Program-made: the position numbers and the translations under genes
Shown: positions 12,398 to 18,816 of the stretch, one piece after another
Layout: each line of letters begins with the position of its first letter
How positions within the stretch are numbered: position 1 is the stretch's first letter
Source of the DNA: UBA525 sp964589765
Lineage (GTDB): Archaea; Nanobdellota; Nanobdellia; Woesearchaeales; UBA525
NCBI GenBank assembly: GCA_964589765.1
Contig: CAZPUM010000024.1
Span: 1-19,558, forward strand
Reading direction: 5' to 3'
DNA length: 19,558 nt
The notes under the pieces: model-generated
Databases searched by the model: none
Told to the model about the DNA's origin: nothing
Seen by the model: only the letters and a program-made list of their open reading frames with translations

Positions 12398-12890
12398 CCT
12401 GTGCCTCCATTTTGCAAATTTGCTTGGCTAAATTAATGAAACCGTGAGCTGTTGAGGTTACAACATCTTCCAGTTCTTCTTCTACTTTTCTCTTGGCGAA
12501 CACCTTAAATACCTTGTGAAGAAAACTGTTTTTCTTGAAAATTTCCTGTTTTCCTGCTATGGTTTCCTGGCCGTAGTTCTCAACTAAATCCCCTTCAACA
12601 TATATGCGGATTTTACCATCATAAACAGTTTTCTCTTTGCCGTTCTCAGTTATTGTTGTGGCGTTCATATCCGTGGCTTTGAATTCAACTTCATATTTTG
12701 CTTGGAAATAAGGGTCTAGCTTGTGATTTATTTTCCAGACCCCTTCAAACTCCCCACCTTTATCTTTGTATTTGGTCTCAGAAATATCCTCGGGGTCTGT
12801 TATTCCTTGCCAGTATTCAAGTCCATCTTTGTAGAATCTTTCAAAGTCAATAAGTCCTCTATACCTGAAGGTAAGGTTAATTATGGCCAT
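12390..12890 (-). CDS. Uncharacterised beta-rich protein, paralogous to the N-terminal domain of its downstream neighbour
   Basis: The family is not recognised. The 166-residue soluble protein has alternating beta strands (LTFRYRGLIDFERFY, FEGVWKINHKLD, YFQAKYEVEFKATD, VYDGKIRIYVEGDLVENY) and a C-terminal helix from about 135. The order and several residues match residues 15-165 of the downstream gene product: Tyr-x-Gly near the start, the G-x-[IV]-x-I-x-[MV]-x-G hairpin, then Asn/Asp-Tyr and a helical end. The pair looks like an old duplication. A TATA box centred 27-28 bases before ATG 12890 and the lack of a Shine-Dalgarno indicate a leaderless first gene. The product may form a heterodimer with its neighbour (inference). 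Confidence 0.72.
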   Translation of the reverse strand: MAIINLTFRYRGLIDFERFYKDGLEYWQGITDPEDISETKYKDKGGEFEGVWKINHKLDPYFQAKYEVEFKATDMNATTITENGKEKTVYDGKIRIYVEGDLVENYGQETIAGKQEIFKKNSFLHKVFKVFAKRKVEEELEDVVTSTAHGFINLAKQICKMEAQDG

Positions 12891-12913
12891 CTCGTCTATA
12901 AATCGAGAACGCG

Positions 12914-12921
12914 ATATATAA
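12914..12921 (-). promoter_or_regulatory. TATA box of the two-gene unknown unit (leaderless)
   Basis: TTATATAT on the minus strand lies just past the fttA stop codon and 27-28 bases before ATG 12890. Its position shows that the two unknown genes have their own promoter although only 33 bases separate them from fttA. Confidence 0.65.
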
Positions 12922-12923
12922 GA

Positions 12924-14810
12924 TTATCGAAGCCTGATACAGTCAAGGTTTCTTGGACAGACTGTCTCAATCCTGAACTGTTGGTGAATCGACCTTGCGA
13001 GGTCAAGACACCTGCTAACTTCTCCGTGGTTGACGAGTACCTTTCTTGGGCGGGGATTGCAGTTTTTGATGAAGTTCATCAACTCTTTTCGGTCAGAGTG
13101 TCCGCTAATCTCAATCTTGAATAGCTCGAGTTTTATGGGGATTGTTCTGAAATTTTTACCCTCGGTAACTGTAAACTCTGATGCTCCGCCTTGGATGTGT
13201 CGTCCAAGAGTTCCTTCTGCCTGGTAACAGCTGAATACAAGTGAGTTCTTTGGATTGTCTGCAAGCTCCTGTAGATAGAAAACGGATGGTCCGCCTTCAA
13301 GCATTCCTGATGTGGCAATGATAATACAACTACCTTCATCTTCGATAATCTGCTTTCTCTCTTTTGCGCTTCCAACCCTTGTGATGTTGTCTGCTAGGAA
13401 AGGGTTGTCTTCGGTATGGAAAATTCTCTGCCTTAGCTGTGAGTTAAGGAACTCAGGATATGCGGTGTGGATTGCCATTATATCCCAAAGCATTCCGTCA
13501 AGGTATATTGGAACGTCAGGCATTTTCTCCTCTTTAATCAGTCGCTCAATGAATACAACAACCTCTTGAGCTCTTCCTGATGCTAGAGAAGGAACAAGCA
13601 CCTTGCCTCCCCTGTTAATTGTGTTGATAACAATCTCTGAAAACTTATCATCCACGTTGGCAGTCAGGACGTTATCCTTTCCACCGTAAGTGCTCTCAAT
13701 AAGGACAGTTTCCAAACGGGGGAATTGTGTGTGGCTTTTCTGGAGCATGTGTGTGTTTGCATATTTAATGTCTCCAGTGTAAAGTATGTTGTGTAATCCA
13801 TTTCCAACGTGTATGTGTGCCATGGCACTACCTAGGATGTGTCCTGCGTTGTAGAAAGTGACGCGAATATCTGGTGTGATGTCGGTTACTGATTCTAAAT
13901 CAAGGATTATTGTGTGTTTAACAACTTCCTTAACATCGTCGACGTCAAAAATTCCATCTTGGTCTCTATCGCGTGCTATTTTTATCATATCCAGATGGCA
14001 AAGTGCCATGATGTCTCTGGTTGGCTCTGTCATGTAGACGGGTCCGCGCCAACCATACTTGAACAGATAGGGTATGAATCCTATGTGGTCAAGGTGTGCG
14101 TGTGTAACGACAATGGCGTCAAGCTCCTCGAGTCTGAACTCAGGGGCTTCTAAGTAAGGGTATGCCTGTTCATCACTTGCGGGGTCGACTCCGCAGTCGA
14201 GTAGAATTCTGCTTTCAGGGGTCTGAAGGAATATGGCGGAACGACCTACTTGTCTTCCACTTCCCAGATATGTTATTCTGACCCATTCTTCCTTTTTTTG
14301 TCTGAGCCAACCGTTGTAGATTCTTTCACCTGTTTTGTGAAGGAACTTTCTTCTGTACTCGCTGTTTTCATAAAGTACGCTTCTAATGTTCTCGATAAGT
14401 TGGCTCTTAATAGGGGGTTTTCTCTTTACAACCGGGACCCATCTAACCTCTTTCTTTATCTCGTGGATTTTTTCACCTTTGTTGGCTATTGCAACAGCGG
14501 GTTTTTCCATCTCGATGTAAACGACGCTTCTCTGTGGGTCGAAATTGATGCTGTCAACTCCTGCTTCTTCACCGAGTATTTTTCGGATAAGCTCGTCCGC
14601 TTTTTCTTTTTCAACGCAAAGTGAAGGGTCTGGTCTCAGTTCAATCCTCTTTTTGATGGCATTGACTGCTTTTCTTACTTTTCCTTCGTCATCAAGGAAA
14701 AACTTCACATCTGTGGTGTAAAGAACGATGTTGGCTGCTTCAAACGCTACGTCGGAGATTGAATCTTCCGGTAGGTGTTTCATTATCTCTTTTATTATCT
14801 CTTTTGGCAT
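12924..14810 (-). CDS. fttA: FttA / aCPSF1: KH-domain beta-CASP ribonuclease, transcription termination factor
   Basis: A 628-residue archaeal CPSF73-like nuclease that cuts the 3' ends of transcripts and drives factor-dependent termination. The N-terminal 150 residues are the KH region (KEIIKEIMKHLPEDSISDVAFE; VVYIEMEKPAVAIANKGEKIHEI). The metallo-beta-lactamase core starts at ITYLGSGRQVGRSAIFL and has THAHLDH (His237, His239, Asp241, His242), AGHILGSAM (His324) and YTGDIKY (Asp347). Beta-CASP motifs are LIESTYGG, VPSLASGRAQE, ATSGMLEGG, EISGHSDR and VNHGE. Length is normal. Residues 281-292 read DRDQDGIFDVDD, a calcium-loop-like insert region. AAAGGT lies about 8 bases before ATG, and psmB ends 31 bases upstream, so co-transcription with psmB is likely. 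Confidence 0.95.
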   Translation of the reverse strand: MPKEIIKEIMKHLPEDSISDVAFEAANIVLYTTDVKFFLDDEGKVRKAVNAIKKRIELRPDPSLCVEKEKADELIRKILGEEAGVDSINFDPQRSVVYIEMEKPAVAIANKGEKIHEIKKEVRWVPVVKRKPPIKSQLIENIRSVLYENSEYRRKFLHKTGERIYNGWLRQKKEEWVRITYLGSGRQVGRSAIFLQTPESRILLDCGVDPASDEQAYPYLEAPEFRLEELDAIVVTHAHLDHIGFIPYLFKYGWRGPVYMTEPTRDIMALCHLDMIKIARDRDQDGIFDVDDVKEVVKHTIILDLESVTDITPDIRVTFYNAGHILGSAMAHIHVGNGLHNILYTGDIKYANTHMLQKSHTQFPRLETVLIESTYGGKDNVLTANVDDKFSEIVINTINRGGKVLVPSLASGRAQEVVVFIERLIKEEKMPDVPIYLDGMLWDIMAIHTAYPEFLNSQLRQRIFHTEDNPFLADNITRVGSAKERKQIIEDEGSCIIIATSGMLEGGPSVFYLQELADNPKNSLVFSCYQAEGTLGRHIQGGASEFTVTEGKNFRTIPIKLELFKIEISGHSDRKELMNFIKNCNPRPRKVLVNHGEVSRCLDLARSIHQQFRIETVCPRNLDCIRLR

Positions 14811-14841
14811 CTTAGTTACCTTTCAAGAACACTACTCTTGT

Positions 14842-15516
14842 CTAATCTCTGACTGTAGTGTCAACAGTTTTCTTAATAATGTGTTCACAACCATTTTTGG
14901 TGATTACAAACACGTCAATTCCGTTTCCGCTTCCACTGTCTCTTGCGAGCGCAGAGTTGACTGCTTCGACGGCAAGTTTTACTCCCTCTTCTTGGGAGAG
15001 TCCTTGTTTGTATTTGTTTTCAAGCACACCCAGTGCGAACACTGAGCCGCTTCCGCTTACAACATAATCATCAGCATCTGTGAGGCTTCCATCGGGGAAA
15101 ACATCAAACATCCTTGGTTCGGTGTCATACCCTCCTACTAGGAAGTGAGCAACTCCGTAGCTGTTTCTCAACAGGTGATATACCCACGAGCTGAGCAGGT
15201 TGGCTGATTCTCTTACAGTGGCCTCTCTGTTGTTTCTAATCTTTTTCAGCTTCAGTTCTGCTGAAAGATACTTAAACAACAGCTGAAGGTCTGAAACGCT
15301 TCCTGCCGTTGTCACGGCGATATGTTCTGTTACTTGACGGACTTTCTGAACCTTTTTGTCCACAATGAGATGGCCCGCGGTGGCTCGCTTGTCAGCGGCC
15401 ATAATAACACAGTCTTTGCAGACAAGACCTATTGTGGTAGTTCCTGTTTTTAGACTCTCTTTGCTCTCTCCCTGTGGGACTTCCGGTGTAAAAACCGTGG
15501 AATTCAAAGACTTCAT
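14842..15516 (-). CDS. psmB: Proteasome beta subunit (threonine protease)
   Basis: The catalytic subunit of the archaeal 20S proteasome, 224 residues. The propeptide is 25 residues and would be removed between Gly25 and Thr26 (KTG|TTTIGLV), exposing the nucleophilic threonine. Catalytic partners fit mature numbering: Asp17 is Asp42 (AADKRAT) and Lys33 is Lys58 (DKKVQK). The SGSGSVFALG loop and GIDVFVIT near the end are family typical. The propeptide is longer than in many euryarchaeal subunits. GGAGGA at 15523-15528 lies 6 bases before ATG, and a palindromic TATA box at 15562-15571 gives a leader of about 25 bases. The alpha subunit is not in this window. Confidence 0.96.
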   Translation of the reverse strand: MKSLNSTVFTPEVPQGESKESLKTGTTTIGLVCKDCVIMAADKRATAGHLIVDKKVQKVRQVTEHIAVTTAGSVSDLQLLFKYLSAELKLKKIRNNREATVRESANLLSSWVYHLLRNSYGVAHFLVGGYDTEPRMFDVFPDGSLTDADDYVVSGSGSVFALGVLENKYKQGLSQEEGVKLAVEAVNSALARDSGSGNGIDVFVITKNGCEHIIKKTVDTTVRD

Positions 15517-15561
15517 AAATTGTCCTCCAAATATCAGAATAAATAGGAGTGTCTGCCCTTT

Positions 15562-15571
15562 CTTTATAAAG
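15562..15571 (-). promoter_or_regulatory. TATA box of psmB
   Basis: CTTTATAAAG is a palindromic, near-consensus archaeal TATA box centred about 50 bases before the psmB ATG. A start near 15541 leaves a leader of about 25 bases with a GGAGGA ribosome binding site, unlike the leaderless neighbours. It begins 9 bases past the last pilin stop. Confidence 0.65.
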
Positions 15572-15579
15572 ATTTTGGT

Positions 15580-16056
15580 TTATTGTACCGTCGAGAATAT
15601 CTCGCCGATAACTCCGTGTGTGGGGCTGTCTGCTCTGTCCCTCTGGAACGTGATATTGAGCATTATGGACTGTCTTTCTCCTTGGAAGAGACAGTCGTCA
15701 AGTCCTCCATATGTCATGGTGTAGATTGTCGAAACATTTCCTTTCACGATATCCCTATCTTGAATACCTGTCTCAAAAGATAGTGTTCCTGTTCCACATT
15801 CAAGCGGTTCTATGTCTGTGATGTTTATGTTATCCCCAAAGTTGTTTCTGAACTGAAGTTGTATTGTGTCAGGGGTTCCTGATTGAAGTAAGAAATCGAC
15901 ACATTCAAGCTGGGAACCAAAGTCGCATCTTGAGGGAAGGTATTTGTCTGGTTGTAAGAATCCAAAGTAAGCTAGAGCACCCATCACAACAAGGATTGCC
16001 AAAAAGGCCCATCCATATGTGACAAGGTATTCCAGTGCTGCTTGTCCGCGTCTCAT
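15580..16056 (-). CDS. Class III signal peptide pilin-like protein 1
   Basis: A 158-residue archaeal type IV pilin-like protein. The N-terminus MRRGQAALEYLVTYGWA has a basic leader, a predicted EppA/PibD-type prepilin peptidase cut after Gly4, and Glu at mature position 5, followed by a hydrophobic helix to about residue 33. After the helix come the shared cysteines Cys44-x7-Cys52-V-D-F and a beta-rich domain with two more cysteines (ECGTG, DDCLFQ), then a GEIFSTVQ tail. It is the last of four tandem paralogs, and its ATG overlaps the stop of the preceding one by 4 bases. It would be assembled by the platform proteins encoded upstream. Its role in adhesion or cell contact is inferred from family. 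Confidence 0.85.
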   Translation of the reverse strand: MRRGQAALEYLVTYGWAFLAILVVMGALAYFGFLQPDKYLPSRCDFGSQLECVDFLLQSGTPDTIQLQFRNNFGDNINITDIEPLECGTGTLSFETGIQDRDIVKGNVSTIYTMTYGGLDDCLFQGERQSIMLNITFQRDRADSPTHGVIGEIFSTVQ

Positions 16057-16526
16057 TGAACCTCCGTGAATATTACTCCTTGAACGGTGTGGTTAAACCC
16101 TTCCTGGTTTTGAGAAAAAATCAATTCAAATGGAACCCTGATTTTTTCCCCTTTTAGCAGTTCAATCTTCGGCCCGTTAAGGTCACAGTTCACCTCGACC
16201 GTATTTCGTGGTGACCATTGAGAGCCCATAGCAATCTCGCTTCCTGATATTGAAGCGGTTCCGATTACTACACTGCCTTCATACTGACACGAGACTTCTT
16301 GTATATAAATTGTCTTGCCTACTGTTTGTCTAAACAAAACTTTAGCATGTCCGTCTGTGATTGTGTAGTCCATGCACCTTAGCTCTGCCCCAGTAGTACA
16401 GCTACTGGGTGTTAATGTTGAAGGGTCAAGTATTCCAAAGTAACTTATTGCGCCTATCATAACACCTATAACTAACAATGCCCAGCCATAGGTGGTCAGG
16501 AATTCGAGTGCAACCTGTCCTTTCAT
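16053..16526 (-). CDS. Class III signal peptide pilin-like protein 2
   Basis: A 157-residue paralog. MKGQVALEFLTTYGWA gives a predicted cut after Gly3 with Glu at mature position 5 and a hydrophobic helix to about 32. The paired cysteines follow as SCTTGAELRCMDY (C-x7-C-x-D-Y). The body is beta-rich (VLFRQTVGKTIYIQEVSCQYEG; RVPFELIF) and the tail NHTVQGVIFTEVQ resembles pilin 3. Start and stop overlap the adjacent pilin genes by 4 bases, so translation is coupled. Two further cysteines (SCQY, VNCDL) suggest a second disulfide. Confidence 0.85.
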   Translation of the reverse strand: MKGQVALEFLTTYGWALLVIGVMIGAISYFGILDPSTLTPSSCTTGAELRCMDYTITDGHAKVLFRQTVGKTIYIQEVSCQYEGSVVIGTASISGSEIAMGSQWSPRNTVEVNCDLNGPKIELLKGEKIRVPFELIFSQNQEGFNHTVQGVIFTEVQ

Positions 16527-17065
16527 TCCATAGGCCTCGCGGTTATATCACCTTGAACAAGATGTTTGATTGAACTTCCCTGAAGAGAGTAGTTGAAAGC
16601 AAATCTTATTCTGACGGTTGCGTCAGGGTCAATAGGTCTGATTGAACGGCCCGCTCCAGGGTTACAGACATAGAAAAATTGTTTTCCTGAGTTGACGGTC
16701 TGTGTATTGCCTGTCCAAGGCGCTGTGTCAGGTCCTCCTGTGGCAAAAAGACCGCAGTTACCGTCACCAACAGAGTAACCATCCTGACAACCGCTTAAGC
16801 ATTCTATATGAGCGGGGTCAACATCAACAGTTTTACCAAGAAGATTGGTCACTGAAATCGATACTTCTGACCTTGCTGCTGAACTGTCTGCGCGCACAAT
16901 GAAATCGTCGCATGAAAACTCGGCACCAATGTTACAGCTCTCGGGGATTAGTCTATCAGTATTCAAGACACCAAAATATCCTATTGCGCCTATCATCACC
17001 AATATGATCATTATCGCCCAGCCGTATGTGACTAGGAATTCCAGTGCTGCTTGTGCGCGTCTCAT
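16523..17065 (-). CDS. Class III signal peptide pilin-like protein 3
   Basis: At 180 residues this is the longest of the four. MRRAQAALEFLVTYGWA would be cleaved after Ala4, whereas the others have Gly at this position. The helix runs to about 33, followed by SCNIGAEFSCDDF (C-x7-C-x-D-F). The extra length lies in a central cysteine-rich loop (ECLSGCQDGYSVGDGNCG, then a Gly/Thr/Pro-rich stretch and FYVCNPG). The tail HLVQGDI matches pilin 2. A longer variable loop could make this the exposed or tip-specific subunit (inference). Both ends overlap neighbours by 4 bases. Confidence 0.85.
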   Translation of the reverse strand: MRRAQAALEFLVTYGWAIMIILVMIGAIGYFGVLNTDRLIPESCNIGAEFSCDDFIVRADSSAARSEVSISVTNLLGKTVDVDPAHIECLSGCQDGYSVGDGNCGLFATGGPDTAPWTGNTQTVNSGKQFFYVCNPGAGRSIRPIDPDATVRIRFAFNYSLQGSSIKHLVQGDITARPME

Positions 17066-17538
17066 CCCATCACGGTTGTGGATATTTCTCCCTCGGCAAC
17101 TCTCAAGTAACTGCCTTGAACTGGTTGGTAGGTCATGTTAACCGTGAACTTAACTCCTTGGTTAACTCCAGGACTGGGCATAGTACCGGATGCGGGGCAG
17201 ACAAAACTGATGTTTTCTCCAACACTATAGGTGCCTCCGCCTCCTGAACATAAGTACCTTACATTGTCATTGTTTGAGATTATTGAGGCGCCAAACAACT
17301 CTATACTCTCGCCCATAGCATTCTCAACAGCAAATTTCAGTTGCATATTGTTCGAACCTGCATCAATGACAACAAAATCTTTACATCCCATACCTACCTT
17401 GAATAAACATTTGTCTGGTATGTATCTTTGAGGATTGGTAACACCGAAATATGACAATGCACCTATCATTACAAGAACAATCATAATTGCCCAACCGTAT
17501 GTTGTGAGAAACTCAAGTGCTGCTTGACCTTTTTTCAT
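17062..17538 (-). CDS. Class III signal peptide pilin-like protein 4 (first of the array)
   Basis: A 158-residue pilin-like protein. MKKGQAALEFLTTYGWA has a predicted cut after Gly4 and Glu at mature position 5, then a helix with MIVLVMIGALSYFG. The shared cysteine pair is KCLFKVGMGCKDF. The C-terminal domain contains RYLCSGGGG and FVCPASG, then the conserved GEI near the end. AGGTGA lies 6 bases before ATG 17538, the strongest ribosome binding site of the array, so this may be the most highly made pilin. The start overlaps the stop of the 74-residue gene. Confidence 0.85.
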   Translation of the reverse strand: MKKGQAALEFLTTYGWAIMIVLVMIGALSYFGVTNPQRYIPDKCLFKVGMGCKDFVVIDAGSNNMQLKFAVENAMGESIELFGASIISNNDNVRYLCSGGGGTYSVGENISFVCPASGTMPSPGVNQGVKFTVNMTYQPVQGSYLRVAEGEISTTVMG

Positions 17539-17759
17539 TTTCTTTTCACCTTTTTATCGTCCTGTATATGGACTAGTTGTGTAAATATGTTAAACAGTAA
17601 AAATACGATTAAGAATAACATTGCGAATATTATTATAAGCATTCCGCTCAGACCTGCTGCGTAGTTTACTTTAACTCCGAAAAGGATTCCTGTAATCAAA
17701 ACAAGAACCAATAGTACGAGCATAATGATTTTGTGATGGATGATGTCTAGTTTTTTCAT
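17535..17759 (-). CDS. Small two-helix membrane protein in pilus operon
   Basis: A 74-residue protein with two transmembrane helices (about 11-27 and 34-60) joined by a short GVKVNYAAG turn. It has a basic N-terminus and a basic tail (DDKKVKRK) that probably stays in the cytoplasm. No known family is recognised. GGAGGA lies 8 bases before ATG 17759, and its stop overlaps the first pilin start (ATGA). Its place between the platform proteins and the pilins suggests an accessory assembly factor or a platform stabiliser; this is inference from position only. Confidence 0.75.
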   Translation of the reverse strand: MKKLDIIHHKIIMLVLLVLVLITGILFGVKVNYAAGLSGMLIIIFAMLFLIVFLLFNIFTQLVHIQDDKKVKRK

Positions 17760-17793
17760 AGTGTCTTTCCTCCTTCTCTGGTTTTATATCTTT

Positions 17794-18816
17794 TTATCCA
17801 AAAGTTATGCCTCCGAATACGTAACTAAATATGCCCACAGATATAAGATAAATGGTCACGCTTGAAATTAAAAACATTGGTATGTACTTAAGTCCTGATT
17901 GGTAGTCCCCCTTCTCAATTATTGAAAGTATTATACTACTGAAAACGCTAATTATTGTTATTGCTGCTATACTGAAAATTCTGAAGTCATCCCTGCCGAT
18001 ACTTGGTGAACTGAAAGATAAGCCTCCAGGGCCTGATGAAACTGTTGAAGCAACATTTGTTATGAACCCGCTCGTAATTGTGAAAAGCTGTAGTGATAAG
18101 GCGAACAAAACAGGCATGATAAACACTACCAGCATTCCTATGAAAATCATATAAGTAACTGTGCTTGCGGCCATCTCTCTTTTCAATGACTGGGTTTTTT
18201 TCATGTCGTAAATGACCCTGTCTATAGTATCAACAATTCGTCCTCCTGATTCAATCTCTCCAACCAGCAGTTGGATAGTTCTTCTTAAGGTAGGGCTTTC
18301 ATATTTCATGCTGAACTCAAGAAGAGCCTCTTGAACATCATTGCCTGTCATGACGCGTTTACTAACAAGGCCAATTTCGCTGGCAAGAATTCCAAACTCG
18401 GGTTTAATCGCGTTCCACAGAGCGTTTTCAAAACTCATTCCCCCTTTCAAATTTGTGCTGACAAGTGTCAAATAGTCAGGCAAAATTTCTTCTAACTCTT
18501 TGGTTCTGTTGTAAACTTTGATATTCCAGTAAAAGTAAATGACCACTGAAATGGTGAACACGATTCCTGACATTATGACTGCGAAGGAGATAAAGCTCAG
18601 TAATCCTGTCTGGAATGTGCCATAAGCTCTGAGCTCCCTGTAAATGAAAGCCATGAACAAAAGATAAGACATAACTCCCGAAATCAGGAAGAGCATTCCA
18701 AACATGGTGTAAGGAACTTCAGAAACTCCTGTTTTCAACAGGTACAATCTCAATCCCGGCCTGAGCCTCTTAGGGATTATGCTTCTTCCTATCAGGTAAA
18801 TGAAGTTTTCAGTCAT
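17794..18816 (-). CDS. tadC: Type II/IV secretion platform protein, single T2SSF domain (TadC-like)
   Basis: A 340-residue inner-membrane platform protein of an archaeal type IV pilus. Two transmembrane helices (about 38-60 and 74-98) precede a cytoplasmic T2SSF domain: LEEILPDYLTLVSTNLKGGMS, ALLEFSMKYESPTLRRTIQLL and GEIESGGRIVDTIDRV. After it come a hydrophobic pair (VTYMIFIGMLVVFIMPVLFAL), a Gly/Ser-rich loop and two more C-terminal helices. It overlaps the upstream T2SSF gene by 4 bases (ATGA) and has no clear ribosome binding site, so it is translationally coupled. Archaeal platform proteins often have both T2SSF domains in one chain; here they are in two genes, as in TadB/TadC. The secretion ATPase lies outside the window. 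Confidence 0.85.
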   Translation of the reverse strand: MTENFIYLIGRSIIPKRLRPGLRLYLLKTGVSEVPYTMFGMLFLISGVMSYLLFMAFIYRELRAYGTFQTGLLSFISFAVIMSGIVFTISVVIYFYWNIKVYNRTKELEEILPDYLTLVSTNLKGGMSFENALWNAIKPEFGILASEIGLVSKRVMTGNDVQEALLEFSMKYESPTLRRTIQLLVGEIESGGRIVDTIDRVIYDMKKTQSLKREMAASTVTYMIFIGMLVVFIMPVLFALSLQLFTITSGFITNVASTVSSGPGGLSFSSPSIGRDDFRIFSIAAITIISVFSSIILSIIEKGDYQSGLKYIPMFLISSVTIYLISVGIFSYVFGGITFG

